Below are positions 1 to 8,206 of a stretch of DNA of 39,178 nucleotides, piece after piece. The stretch lies in assembly GCA_910588425.1 (NCBI GenBank), contig CAJUPM010000004.1, positions 85,069 through 124,246 of the forward strand, written 5' to 3'. The number at the start of each line of letters is the position of its first letter. Positions within the stretch are counted from its first letter, which is position 1. Source of the DNA: an uncultured Christensenellaceae bacterium. Its GTDB lineage: Bacteria; Bacillota; Clostridia; Christensenellales; Christensenellaceae. Below the pieces are notes generated by a model, which saw only the letters and a list, made by a program, of their open reading frames with translations, ran no database searches and was not told the DNA's origin. The position numbers and the translations under genes were made by a program.

Positions 1-344
1 GGCGGCAAACAGCGCTCCAGCCGCTCAATCCGCTTGGTAATAAAAAAGAACTGCACATCGCTGCGCTCGCGCATCATGCGCCACGCCTCCCCGCGCCATT
101 CGTCTGCCTCCTCCAGCAGGAAATCCGAAGTGAAGCAGGTGGCGAGATGTGCTCCGGATGGAATTTTATAGCCGCCCTCTCTGCTTTTGCGTATAGGCAG
201 GTTAAAATTCTGCGTTTTATACACCTTGCTGGCGTCTTTTTCATGCCGCTCATCCATGCGGTAAACATAGCAGTGCATACATCCCGCGCTGACTTTATGG
301 CATCCATGCCAGGGGTTCCAGGCAATCGATCCTCTAAACCGCAC
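1..344 (-). CDS. DUF5131 (phage Gp37/Gp68-like) family protein, N-terminal part
   Basis: The gene runs off the left edge, so only about 114 N-terminal residues are present. They include the family hallmark WNPWHGC followed by a cysteine cluster C15-X6-C22-X2-C25, then a TCFTSDF and a DEWRGEAW segment and a FITKRIERL segment, all typical of DUF5131 (Gp37/Gp68) proteins. The biochemical role of the family is not established; the clustered cysteines suggest a metal or Fe-S site (inference). The chosen start is a GTG lying inside the last codons of metH (8 bp before its TAG ends), with an AAAGGG ribosome-binding sequence about 9 bases upstream, so translation is probably coupled to metH. It would be the last visible gene of the methionine operon. 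Family assignment is fairly sure, function unknown. Confidence 0.75.
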   Translation of the reverse strand, partial: MRFRGSIAWNPWHGCHKVSAGCMHCYVYRMDERHEKDASKVYKTQNFNLPIRKSREGGYKIPSGAHLATCFTSDFLLEEADEWRGEAWRMMRERSDVQFFFITKRIERLERCLP

Positions 345-2715
345 CGCCCAGCACCCTTTCCGCATAAGAGACGCTGCCCATGGCATCCGGCGAATAGAAA
401 TCCGCTCCGATCTCATCGGCGTAATCCTGAGTCAGAACCGCGCCGCCCACCATCACTTTGCAATCCGTCTCCTTTTTCAGCAGTTCAATCGTGGCCTGCA
501 TGTTGACGACCGTGGTCGTCATCAGCGCACTCAGGCCAACCAGCCGGACCTTCTGCTCTTTGGCTGCCTGCACGACAGCCTGCGGATCGACATCCTTGCC
601 CAAATCGATGACGTCGTATCCATAATTTTCTAGCAGCACCTTGACGATGTTCTTGCCGATATCGTGAATATCGCCTTTGACCGTCGCCAGGATGATCTTG
701 CCCTTTTTCTGCTCGGCGGCGCCCTCTTTGCGCAGTTTTTCCCGCACAGCGCCAAAGGCCGCTTTGGCCGCTTCGGCGCTCATCAAAAGCTGGGGCAGAA
801 AGACGCGCTTTTCCGCAAACCCTTTGCCCACCTCATCCAGCGCGGGCACCAAAATCTCGTTAATCACTTCCAGCGGCGCCCGCCGCTCCAGCTCTTCCTT
901 GGCGGCCGCCTCTGCCTGCTCTGCAAGCCCGCGCAGAACTGCCCCATGCAGGCTCATCTGCGCCTCCGGCGTTTTCTCTTTTGCCTGGGCGTTTGCATAG
1001 CGCTGGATATACTCTGCGCAGCCCTCATCCAGCCCCGTCAGGGCGCTGTACGCATAGGCCGCGCGCATCATCGCCTCGCTGCCCGGGTTGATGATGCCGG
1101 CCGAAAGCCCGCTTTGCAGGGCCATCGTGAAGAAAGCTGTGTTGATGCCCTCCCGTTCGGGCAGTCCAAAGGAAATATTCGAGACGCCCAGGGAAGTCTG
1201 CACGCCCAGGCGCTCCCGCACCATGCTCAGCGTCTCCAGCGTTACCTTCGCGTTCTCCGCGCCTGTGCTGATCGTCATGGCCAGCGGATCGACGATGATA
1301 TCCTTCCTCGCGATCCCCATTTCTTCTGCTCTCAGCACGATCTTCTCCGCGATGGCAAAGCGGCCTTCTGCCGTCTGGGGAATGCCCGCTTCATCCAGCG
1401 TCAGCGCGATGACCGCCGCGCCGTACTTTTTGACCAGCGGCAAAACCTGTGAGAGGCTCTCTTCCTTGCCGCTGACGGAGTTTAAAAGCGGCTTGCCGTT
1501 GTAGAGGCGCAGAGCGCGCTCCATCGCCGCAATATCCGCTGTATCGATCTGCAAAGGCAAATCTAAAATGCCCTGAAGCCCGCAGATTGCCTGCTCCATC
1601 AGCCTGGGCTCGTCGATTCCGGGCAGGCCGACGTTGACGTCTAAGATATCCGCGCCGTGCTCCGCCTGGGCAATCCCCTCCTGATAGAGGTAGTTCATAT
1701 CCCCATCCCGCAGTGCCTGTTTGAGCTTCGACTTGCCCGTCGGATTCAGGCGCTCTCCGATGATCACCGGCTTTCCGCCAAAGGAAACCGCATGGGAATA
1801 GGAAGATACCGCCGTAATGTTTTTTTGCTGGATGGGCAGCGGCCGCAAAGCTTTGCAGCGCTCCACCAGTTTATGCATATGTTCGCGTCCGGCGCCGCAG
1901 CAACCGCCAATCACGCTGGCGCCTGCCCGCACCAGGGCCTCTCCCTGCCGGGCAAATTCCTCTGAGCCCAGCGCATAAGACGGCCTTCCGTTGACGACAA
2001 CCGGCAAACCCGCATTTGGTTTGACTGCGATCGGGATACTGGTGCAAGCGCGCATCCGAGGCAAGAGAGCCAGCATCTGCTCCGGGCCAAGGCCGCAGTT
2101 CATGCCCAGCGCATCCACGCCTAGCCCCTCCAGCAGGCAGACCACTGCCTCAATATTGCCGCCCGTCAGCAGCTTGCCCTGTTCGTCGAAGGTCATCGTC
2201 GCGATAATAGGCAGGCCGCTCTGCTCCTTTGCCGCCAAAACCGCCGCCTTCATCTCATAGGTATCGCTCATGGTCTCGATGACGATCAGCTCTGCACCGG
2301 CTTTAACCCCGGCTTGTACCATTTCCGCAAACGCCGCATAGGCCTCATCAAAGCCCAAATCGCCCATCGGCCGAAGCAGTTTTCCCGTAGGACCCAGATC
2401 CAGCGCAACATAGCCCCTTCCCGCCCTCGCGGCGGCCTTCCTGGCTATCTCCACGCCCTTTTGCACGATCTCGTCCACCGAATAGCCGCTCTCCCTCAGC
2501 TTAAAACGGTTTGCACCAAACGTATTGGCCAAAATAATATCACAGCCGCAGGCGAGATAGCCCGCGTGAATTTTCAAAATCTCCTGCTCGTGCGAGCAGT
2601 TCCATAGTTCGGGCAGCTCTCCCGCCAAGAGCCCTCTGTTTTGAAGCTCTGTGCCCATGGCTCCATCCAAAAACAGCAGCTCTTTTCCTAGCTTCTCCCG
2701 CAAGTTTCTTTCCAT
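334..2715 (-). CDS. metH: Cobalamin-dependent methionine synthase, core without reactivation domain
   Basis: Transfers a methyl group from 5-methyltetrahydrofolate to homocysteine through cobalamin, giving methionine. At 793 residues it has the homocysteine methyltransferase barrel (about 1-290) with zinc ligands Cys207, Cys272 and Cys273 in GMNC and GGCCGAG; the pterin-binding barrel (about 310-565, beginning near VIIGERLNPTGK); the four-helix cap (about 590-670); and the B12 domain with the DXHXXG motif, GDIHDIGKN from residue 681 (His684 would be the lower cobalt ligand). The C-terminal AdoMet reactivation domain of the E. coli enzyme (about 1,227 residues) is missing and is supplied by the adjacent upstream gene, as in Thermotoga and many Clostridia. 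Start ATG lies one base after the stop of that gene. Operon with metF. Confidence 0.96.
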   Translation of the reverse strand: MERNLREKLGKELLFLDGAMGTELQNRGLLAGELPELWNCSHEQEILKIHAGYLACGCDIILANTFGANRFKLRESGYSVDEIVQKGVEIARKAAARAGRGYVALDLGPTGKLLRPMGDLGFDEAYAAFAEMVQAGVKAGAELIVIETMSDTYEMKAAVLAAKEQSGLPIIATMTFDEQGKLLTGGNIEAVVCLLEGLGVDALGMNCGLGPEQMLALLPRMRACTSIPIAVKPNAGLPVVVNGRPSYALGSEEFARQGEALVRAGASVIGGCCGAGREHMHKLVERCKALRPLPIQQKNITAVSSYSHAVSFGGKPVIIGERLNPTGKSKLKQALRDGDMNYLYQEGIAQAEHGADILDVNVGLPGIDEPRLMEQAICGLQGILDLPLQIDTADIAAMERALRLYNGKPLLNSVSGKEESLSQVLPLVKKYGAAVIALTLDEAGIPQTAEGRFAIAEKIVLRAEEMGIARKDIIVDPLAMTISTGAENAKVTLETLSMVRERLGVQTSLGVSNISFGLPEREGINTAFFTMALQSGLSAGIINPGSEAMMRAAYAYSALTGLDEGCAEYIQRYANAQAKEKTPEAQMSLHGAVLRGLAEQAEAAAKEELERRAPLEVINEILVPALDEVGKGFAEKRVFLPQLLMSAEAAKAAFGAVREKLRKEGAAEQKKGKIILATVKGDIHDIGKNIVKVLLENYGYDVIDLGKDVDPQAVVQAAKEQKVRLVGLSALMTTTVVNMQATIELLKKETDCKVMVGGAVLTQDYADEIGADFYSPDAMGSVSYAERVLGGAV

Positions 2716-2716
2716 G

Positions 2717-3364
2717 CTAGCTCTCCCAATTTCTAAATGCGCAGTCCTGCTTGCCGCAAGCCTGACAGCCGCTTTTTTCGCCCCTCCTGCAGGTATGCGA
2801 AAGGCCGATAAAGGCGGTAACAGATTTTGTCGGTGTCATCATATTGCCGTCCGTCAGGCTGACGCCCAGGCGCCGCCTGCAATCCAGCAGTGCAAAAAAA
2901 TCCCGCTGGGCTTCCAGCGCCAAATCTCCGTAACCCGGGCTATAGCGCGGGCGCAAAAACAGCCCGTCTTTTTCCTTTTCCCCGGCGATTTCCTGGCAGA
3001 CGCCATCCAGATAGCATTCGAGCAGTTCCGCGCACACCGCCTGCGCAATGGCGGCCTCTGCCATCGAACGCGCCTGATAGCGCCGCACCTGCAAATCCGC
3101 CTCTGCGCCCAGCGTCGCCGCCATGAGGATGACGCCCTGGCATCCGGCCAGATTGCGCGCCAAGAGCGCGCTGGAAAAGCGAATCCCCTCGATTTCCACG
3201 CCGCCTTTTTCCACACAGCAGGGTTTTTCCAGATAAATATGCCGGGGTGTTACCGTCCGCTCCAACTGGGCAATCACCGCCTCAATCTTCTGCTGTTCCT
3301 CCGGCTGGGGCGCATTGCCCCCATAGCCCAAATACCGCCAGACCTCGCGCCTGCGAATCTCCAT
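2717..3364 (-). CDS. Methionine synthase reactivation (AdoMet-binding) protein
   Basis: A 215-residue stand-alone version of the MetH activation domain, like TM0269 of Thermotoga maritima. It would bind AdoMet and support reductive methylation of oxidised cobalamin on MetH. Seen in the sequence: an N-terminal RREVWRYLGYGG segment, a central LMAATLGAEAD segment, and RPRYSPGYGDLALE, matching the RPXPGYP-type AdoMet-binding motif, followed by LTDGNMMTPTKSVTAFIG, the conserved end of the domain. The C-terminus carries six or so cysteines (CRRGEKSGCQACGKQDC), which may bind a metal (inference). The start ATG overlaps the metF stop as TGATG; a GTG one codon upstream is also possible. Lies between metF and metH, so co-translation with its partner is expected. 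Confidence 0.88.
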   Translation of the reverse strand: MEIRRREVWRYLGYGGNAPQPEEQQKIEAVIAQLERTVTPRHIYLEKPCCVEKGGVEIEGIRFSSALLARNLAGCQGVILMAATLGAEADLQVRRYQARSMAEAAIAQAVCAELLECYLDGVCQEIAGEKEKDGLFLRPRYSPGYGDLALEAQRDFFALLDCRRRLGVSLTDGNMMTPTKSVTAFIGLSHTCRRGEKSGCQACGKQDCAFRNWES

Positions 3365-4221
3365 CACCCGATCATCTCCGAAAGGTTCCTCATGATGCTG
3401 CCCGCGATATCCGGCTTATTCATGGAGTAAATATGGATATGGTTGACGCCGTTTGCGATGAGATCGATGATCTGCTCGGTCGCATAGGCGATGCCCGCTT
3501 GCCGCATTGCCGCTGGGTGGTCGGCAAACTTATCCACAATCGCCCGGAAGCGCGGTGGCAGGGCTGTCCCGGAAAGCGAACAGATTCTGGTGATCTGCTT
3601 GCTGTTGGTAACGGGCATGATGCCCGCGATCACCGGCACGTTGACCCCGGCCTTGAGCAGCCGGAACATGAAATTATAGAGAATGTTGTTGTCGAAAAAC
3701 ATCTGGGTTGTCAAAAACTGGCAGCCGCTCTCCACCTTCTGGCGAATGCCCCAAATATCCTTTTCCAGCGACTGGGATTCCGGATGCCCTTCCGGATAGC
3801 ACGCGCCGCCCACGCAAAAGCCTTCTTTGGCGCAGATCTCCTGCGCCAGCTGGCTGGCATGCTGATAAGTGCCCAGCCTGCCATCTTCCACAATATCTCC
3901 CCGCAGAGCCAGCACATTCTCGATCCCCTTCTGCTTCAGCTCCGCCAGAACGCTCTCGATCTTTTGACGATCCGAGTTGACGCAGGTCAGGTGTGCCAGC
4001 GCGGTAATGCCATTAACGTTCTGAATCTCATCTGCAATGCTCACGGTATTTTCACTGTTGCCGCCGCCGGCCCCATAGGTAACGCTCATAAAAGCAGGCC
4101 CAATCTCCGCCATCTGCCGCACAACCTTCTTTGCATCCTCCAGCGCAGTTCCGGCTTTGGGTGGGAACAGCTCGCAGGAAACCGTAACTTTCTTTTGCTT
4201 CAAAATATCAGTAATTTTCAT
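3364..4221 (-). CDS. metF: Methylenetetrahydrofolate reductase
   Basis: Reduces 5,10-methylenetetrahydrofolate to 5-methyltetrahydrofolate, the methyl donor used by MetH two genes downstream; soluble FAD-dependent TIM barrel. 285 residues, normal for bacterial MetF. Seen: the N-terminal VSCELFPPKAGTALED segment with the catalytic glutamate, FMSVTYGAGGG, the ALRGD motif, a KVESGCQFLTTQMFFD stretch and a PVIAGIMPVTN segment, all diagnostic of the family. The start ATG at 4221 is preceded by GAGGAAG about 9 bases upstream and lies 4 bases after the stop of the NimA-like gene; the reading frame extends further upstream but that part overlaps the neighbour. The stop overlaps the start of the reactivation gene. 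Confidence 0.96.
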   Translation of the reverse strand: MKITDILKQKKVTVSCELFPPKAGTALEDAKKVVRQMAEIGPAFMSVTYGAGGGNSENTVSIADEIQNVNGITALAHLTCVNSDRQKIESVLAELKQKGIENVLALRGDIVEDGRLGTYQHASQLAQEICAKEGFCVGGACYPEGHPESQSLEKDIWGIRQKVESGCQFLTTQMFFDNNILYNFMFRLLKAGVNVPVIAGIMPVTNSKQITRICSLSGTALPPRFRAIVDKFADHPAAMRQAGIAYATEQIIDLIANGVNHIHIYSMNKPDIAGSIMRNLSEMIG

Positions 4222-4225
4222 CGCT

Positions 4226-4708
4226 CTATCTTCCTCGGAATTCCTTTCCCGTATATTCAAGATTCTCTATGGCAACGACCGCCGTGCGCGCGAAAGTCTG
4301 CGTGCCAAACTCCTTCGCCGCAAATTCGGGAACACATTTTGCCACCAGGCTCCGCAAGGCACGCTCCTGCTCTCCCTCATCTTCTACGGCTCTCGCCTCT
4401 CCAAACACAACCGCGCTCTCATATTTTGTATTGACAGCGCAAGCCTGCTGAGAGTCTTTGGCGTAGCTCAGGCCAAATTCCTGGCAAACCTCGAAGCAGA
4501 CCCGCCTATCGCGCAGCATATTTTCCAGCTTCTCGCCTTCTGCCGCGCCGTGAATGTAAATTCTGCCATCCAGCATCACAAACTGCACTGGCACGACATA
4601 CGGCGCACCGTTCTGCCGAATTGTGCCGAGGTGCCCGGTTTTTGCCCTTTCCAGCAGTGCCATCGTCTGCGCTGGCTGCATCAGCTGTCTTTTCGTCCGC
4701 TCCCGCAC
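4226..4708 (-). CDS. NimA-like pyridoxamine 5'-phosphate oxidase family protein
   Basis: A 160-residue split-barrel protein of the PNPOx-like/NimA type: TGHLGTIRQNGAPYVVPVQFV, then IYIHGAAEGEKLENM and VCFEVC are the typical flavin-binding split-barrel strands. Members bind FMN, FAD, F420 or haem; the substrate here is unknown, and calling it a nitroimidazole-resistance protein would go too far. The start is a GTG at 4708 with AGAAGGG 9 bases upstream; an in-frame ATG at 4732 also exists but has no Shine-Dalgarno sequence and lies only 9 bases from a -10 hexamer, so it could be used only on a near-leaderless transcript. First gene of the metF-metH operon, which is an uncommon partner for this family. 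Confidence 0.82.
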   Translation of the reverse strand: MRERTKRQLMQPAQTMALLERAKTGHLGTIRQNGAPYVVPVQFVMLDGRIYIHGAAEGEKLENMLRDRRVCFEVCQEFGLSYAKDSQQACAVNTKYESAVVFGEARAVEDEGEQERALRSLVAKCVPEFAAKEFGTQTFARTAVVAIENLEYTGKEFRGR

Positions 4709-4741
4709 TCTATCATCGCCCTTCTTTTTCATATTGAAAAT

Positions 4742-4750
4742 ATTATAGCA
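4742..4750 (-). promoter_or_regulatory. Extended -10 promoter of the metF-metH operon
   Basis: On the - strand the sequence reads TGCTATAAT, a perfect -10 hexamer with the TGN extension, between the clpX terminator and the first gene of the operon. No convincing -35 hexamer is present (GATACA at 17 bases is the best), as is common for extended -10 promoters. The predicted transcript would begin near 4735, leaving only about 27 bases before the GTG start, which leaves no room for a SAM riboswitch or T-box. Confidence 0.65.
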
Positions 4751-4782
4751 CAAAATGCCCCGCGTGTATCTTTCTGTGCAAA

Positions 4783-4818
4783 TAAAAAGAACAGCGGTTT
4801 TTCCGCTGCTCTTTTTTC
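4783..4818 (-). terminator. Rho-independent terminator after clpX (bidirectional shape)
   Basis: Stem 4789-4797 pairs with 4803-4811 (9 bp with one G-T pair) around a 5-base loop, followed on the - strand by TTTTTATTT. It starts right after the clpX stop codon and ends the tig-clpP-clpX unit. The + strand also shows a T run, so it could stop transcription from either side. Confidence 0.88.
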
Positions 4819-6080
4819 TATTCTCCGCTGGCGGGCAGCTGCTGCTGCGCCGGCTTGCGGATGAGCCTTGGCTGCTGGGCAAGCTTGATGGTATCTTTTG
4901 TTACCACGCAAGTCTGCACATCTTCCTCCGAAGGCACTTCAAACATCGCATCCATCATGATCGATTCGATGATGGAGCGCAGGCCTCTGGCGCCCGTATT
5001 GCGCTCAATCGCCTGTTTTGCGATCTCCTCAACTGCGTCCTGCTCAAACTGCAGCTCAACGCCATCCAGCTCAAACAGCTTTTTATACTGCTTGGTCAAC
5101 GCGTTTTTCGGCTTTGTCAGGATATTCACCAGCGCCTCTTCCGTCAGCGCTTCCAGCGATACCACAATCGGGATACGGCCGACAAACTCCGGGATCATGC
5201 CGAATTTCAGCAAATCCTCCGGCTGAAGCTGAGAAAACAGCGCGCCCTGGTTGCGCTCTTTTTTGGTCTGCACATCCGCGCCAAATCCCATGGATTTCTT
5301 GCCGACCCGGCGCTCGATAATATCCTCCAGGCCGACGAAAGCGCCGCCGCAGATAAAGAGGATATTCGTCGTATCGATCTGCAAAAACTCCTGATGCGGA
5401 TGCTTGCGCCCGCCCTGCGGCGGCACGCTGGCAACCGTTCCCTCCAGAATTTTCAGCAGCGCCTGCTGCACACCCTCACCAGAGACATCTCTGGTGATCG
5501 AGGGGCTCTCGCTCTTTCTGGCAATCTTGTCGATCTCGTCAATATAGATAATGCCCTTTTGCGCCTTCTCGATATTGTAATCCGCCGCCTGGATGAGCTT
5601 GAGCAGGATATTTTCCACATCCTCGCCCACATAGCCCGCCTCGGTCAGTGCGGTTGCATCGGCAATCGCAAAGGGGACGTTCAAAATCCGTGCCAGCGTC
5701 TGCGCCAGCAGCGTCTTGCCGCATCCCGTCGGCCCAAGCATCAGGATATTGCTCTTGGAAAGCTCGACGTCGTCTGCCTGCTGGGAAGTCATAATCCGCT
5801 TATAGTGGTTATAAACGGCCACGGACAGGTATTTTTTTGCCTTTTCCTGCCCGATAACATATTCATCCAGCGCGGCGACGATCTCCGCCGGCTTTGGCAA
5901 ATTGCCCAAATCCGGCGCAGTATCTGTCGAGAAATCCTCCTGGATAATTTCCCTGCAAAGCTCAATGCATTCATCGCAGATATATACCCCAGGCCCTGCC
6001 ACAATCCGCCGAACCTGCTCCTGGTATTTTCCGCAGAATGAACACTTGACCGGCTTTGTCTCGTCAGTTTTATTGTTCAT
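4818..6080 (-). CDS. clpX: ATP-dependent Clp protease ATP-binding subunit ClpX
   Basis: AAA+ unfoldase that feeds substrates to ClpP. 420 residues. Seen: N-terminal zinc-binding domain with Cys13, Cys16, Cys35 and Cys38 (CSFC and CDEC); Walker A GPTGCGKT near residue 115; Walker B IIYIDEIDKI; a QALLKILEG segment and sensor regions; and a C-terminal domain containing RNTGARGLRSI. The ClpP-docking loop reads MGF (in KKSMGFGAD) where most ClpX proteins have IGF or LGF. Start ATG at 6080 is chosen because GAGG lies 5 bases upstream; a GTG two codons earlier would sit on the ribosome-binding site itself. Twelve bases after clpP, same operon. Confidence 0.97.
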   Translation of the reverse strand: MNNKTDETKPVKCSFCGKYQEQVRRIVAGPGVYICDECIELCREIIQEDFSTDTAPDLGNLPKPAEIVAALDEYVIGQEKAKKYLSVAVYNHYKRIMTSQQADDVELSKSNILMLGPTGCGKTLLAQTLARILNVPFAIADATALTEAGYVGEDVENILLKLIQAADYNIEKAQKGIIYIDEIDKIARKSESPSITRDVSGEGVQQALLKILEGTVASVPPQGGRKHPHQEFLQIDTTNILFICGGAFVGLEDIIERRVGKKSMGFGADVQTKKERNQGALFSQLQPEDLLKFGMIPEFVGRIPIVVSLEALTEEALVNILTKPKNALTKQYKKLFELDGVELQFEQDAVEEIAKQAIERNTGARGLRSIIESIMMDAMFEVPSEEDVQTCVVTKDTIKLAQQPRLIRKPAQQQLPASGE

Positions 6081-6092
6081 ATTCACCTCAAA

Positions 6093-6677
6093 TTAGCGTC
6101 TTGCAGGAATGACCTCGTCAATGAGGCCATACTCCTTCGCCTCGCCGGCAGCCATATAGAAATCGCGCTCCATATCTGCCTTCAAAGTCTCCAGGGGTTT
6201 GCCCGTGCGCTCAGCAAGAATATTCGCCAACTTTTCCTTGATCTTTAAAATTTGCTTGGCCTGGATCTCGATATCCGTAGCCTGGCCTCTGGCCCCGCCC
6301 AGCGGCTGATGGATCATGATCTCGCTGTTGGGCAGCGCTTTGCGCTTTCCCTTTGCGCCCGAAGCCAGCAAAAACGCGCCCATGGAGGCCGCCAGCCCGA
6401 TGCAGATGGTCGAAACATCGCATTTGATATACTGCATGGTATCATAGATGGCCATGCCCGCCGAAACCGAGCCGCCCGGGCTGTTGATATACATGAAGAT
6501 ATCCTTATCCGGATCCTCAGCTTCCAGGAAAATCATCTGCGCCACAACCAAATTGGCCGTCAGATCGTCGATCTCGCCTGAAAGGAAGATAATTCTGTCT
6601 TTCAGCAGACGCGAATAAATATCATAGCTGCGTTCTCCGCGGTTTGTCTGTTCAATTACGATAGGTACATAACTCAA
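6093..6677 (-). CDS. clpP: ATP-dependent Clp protease proteolytic subunit ClpP
   Basis: Serine peptidase that forms the 14-subunit chamber with ClpX. 194 residues from a TTG start at 6677, preceded by AAGGAG with a 9-base spacer. With this start the N-terminus (MSYVPIVIEQTNRGERSYD) aligns residue for residue with other ClpP proteins, and the catalytic triad falls at Ser98 (GLAASMGA), His123 (IMIHQP) and Asp172 (ERDFYM), the standard numbering. A TTG three codons upstream lies directly against the Shine-Dalgarno sequence and is rejected. Located between tig and clpX. Confidence 0.97.
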   Translation of the reverse strand: MSYVPIVIEQTNRGERSYDIYSRLLKDRIIFLSGEIDDLTANLVVAQMIFLEAEDPDKDIFMYINSPGGSVSAGMAIYDTMQYIKCDVSTICIGLAASMGAFLLASGAKGKRKALPNSEIMIHQPLGGARGQATDIEIQAKQILKIKEKLANILAERTGKPLETLKADMERDFYMAAGEAKEYGLIDEVIPARR

Positions 6678-6718
6678 AGTCCTCAACTCCTTTTTATCGC
6701 GCCAAAAGGTGCTTTTGC

Positions 6719-8062
6719 TTATTCTTCGGTTTTCTCTTCTGCCTTTTCTTCTTTCTTAGCGGCAGCCTTCTTGGCAGGCTTGGTTACCTTTGCATTTTTC
6801 ACCAGGAATTCGATGAGCGCATCATAATCCGCTCTCTCTGTAATATATTCCAGCTCTTCCGGCTTTATTTCCTTTTTGAAATCCTCAAAGGTTTTATTCT
6901 GCATTTCGGCAAATGACGCAATGCTCTTATCCACTGCCTGCTCATCCGCCTTGATCTGCTCCTGGTTCTTAATCGCCTCCAGCACGAGCTGTGCCTTGAC
7001 GGTCGATTCAGCGCCCGGGCGAGCCTGCTCTCTCATTTTATCCATTGTGAGGCCGGTATATTCCAAATACTGCTGCATATTCAGGCCCTGATACATGAGG
7101 CTATAGCTCATTTCCTGAATCTGGCTGTCGATCTGGTTGTCGATCATGCAGGCCGGGATATCCACTTTGCTTTCCTCGACGATTTTGCCCAGGATGACAT
7201 TCTCCAGCTCTCTCTTGTTCTGATCTTCCGTGCGCTTTTTCAGCTTTTCTTTGAGATCTGCCTGATATTCTTCAAAGGTATCGAACTCGGAAATATCCTG
7301 CGCAAATTCGTCGTCTGCCTTGGGCAGCTGCTTTTCTTTGACGGAAACCAGCTTAATGGCAAAGACTGCGGGCTTGCCTGCCAGCTCCTTAGCGTGGTAC
7401 TGCTCGGGGAAGGTTACCTCAATCTCCTTTTCCTCTCCGGCTTTCAGGCCGACAACCTGCTCCTCAAAGCCAGGGATGAACGTGCCGCTTCCCAGATCCA
7501 GCGTCTGCCCCTCTGCCGTGCCGCCCTCAAATTTGACACCGTCCACGCTGCCGGAATAATCCAGCACGACTTTATCGCCGTTTTTCGCGGGGCGATCCAC
7601 TTCCTCAAAGCGGGCGTTCTGCTCGATCACCTTTTCCACTTCCGCCTTGACATCTTTGGCCAGAACTTTCTTGCCCTCGAACTCGACTGCGACGTTCTTA
7701 TAGTCGCCCAGCTCCACCTCCGGCTTCACATAAAGCTCCGCCTTCACCACCATCGGCTTGCCCTCTTCCATGGAGACGATATCCACATTCTCCGGGCGGG
7801 AAACCGCGAAAATCTCCTTCTCTTCCAGCGCAGCGCCATAGGCATCCGGGAAAGCAATTTCAAACGCATCTTCAAAGAACACATTTTTGCCGTAGAACTG
7901 CTCGATAACGGCCTTTGGCGCATGGCCCTTGCGGAAACCGGGCACGTTGATCTTGCCCTTGTTTTTATTGTAGGCCTTGAGCGAAGCCTGTTTCAGCAGA
8001 TCCTGCGAAATCTCAAACTCGATCTCGATCTTATTCTTTTCCAATTCCTTGACGTTTGCCAT
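6719..8062 (-). CDS. tig: Trigger factor (ribosome-associated chaperone, peptidyl-prolyl isomerase)
   Basis: Binds the ribosome exit tunnel and shields nascent chains. 447 residues in three parts: N-terminal ribosome-binding domain (1-115) with the GFRKGHAPKAVIEQFYG signature loop; the FKBP-like isomerase domain (about 150-245, starting at NGDKVVLDYSG and containing FIPGFEEQVVG); and the C-terminal chaperone domain. The last 25 residues are a lysine/alanine/glutamate-rich tail (about 423-447) beyond the folded domain. ATG start with GGAGG 7 bases upstream. First gene of tig-clpP-clpX, the usual arrangement. Confidence 0.97.
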   Translation of the reverse strand: MANVKELEKNKIEIEFEISQDLLKQASLKAYNKNKGKINVPGFRKGHAPKAVIEQFYGKNVFFEDAFEIAFPDAYGAALEEKEIFAVSRPENVDIVSMEEGKPMVVKAELYVKPEVELGDYKNVAVEFEGKKVLAKDVKAEVEKVIEQNARFEEVDRPAKNGDKVVLDYSGSVDGVKFEGGTAEGQTLDLGSGTFIPGFEEQVVGLKAGEEKEIEVTFPEQYHAKELAGKPAVFAIKLVSVKEKQLPKADDEFAQDISEFDTFEEYQADLKEKLKKRTEDQNKRELENVILGKIVEESKVDIPACMIDNQIDSQIQEMSYSLMYQGLNMQQYLEYTGLTMDKMREQARPGAESTVKAQLVLEAIKNQEQIKADEQAVDKSIASFAEMQNKTFEDFKKEIKPEELEYITERADYDALIEFLVKNAKVTKPAKKAAAKKEEKAEEKTEE

Positions 8063-8206
8063 CTTTTTCCTCCATATTGCGAATCATTCGTATAATATAT
8101 TTTTAGTGTATCCGCTTGCCTGGGCTCTTTGCATGGGAAACAACCACAACTACCCAATGATACAACGTATAGTTTACCATACCTATTTGCGCTGCGCAAG
8201 CAGTAT
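8063..8206 (-). promoter_or_regulatory. Upstream region of tig with a weak promoter candidate
   Basis: The 144 bp gap between the YgiQ gene and tig. On the - strand TTGCGC (8194-8199), a 17-base spacer and TAAACT (8171-8176) with a TGG extension form a possible promoter that would give a leader of about 100 bases. TTGCGC is part of a small palindrome TTGCGC-A-GCGCAA. An 11-base palindrome CGAATGATTCG lies just before the tig ribosome-binding site, next to an AT-rich stretch that could hold an alternative -10. No CIRCE or CtsR-type repeat was recognised. Low certainty on which element is used. Confidence 0.35.

Noticed and set aside
664..1452. 262-residue + strand open frame inside metH
   Set aside because: Shadow frame opposite the pterin-binding and cap domains; no family resemblance.
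4222..4260. Longer metF start
   Set aside because: It would overlap the NimA-like coding end; ATG 4221 has the Shine-Dalgarno sequence and the family N-terminus.
4755..6041. 428-residue open frame on the + strand opposite clpX
   Set aside because: Antisense shadow of clpX, low-complexity translation with many His, Arg and Leu, typical of reverse-strand GC-biased frames.
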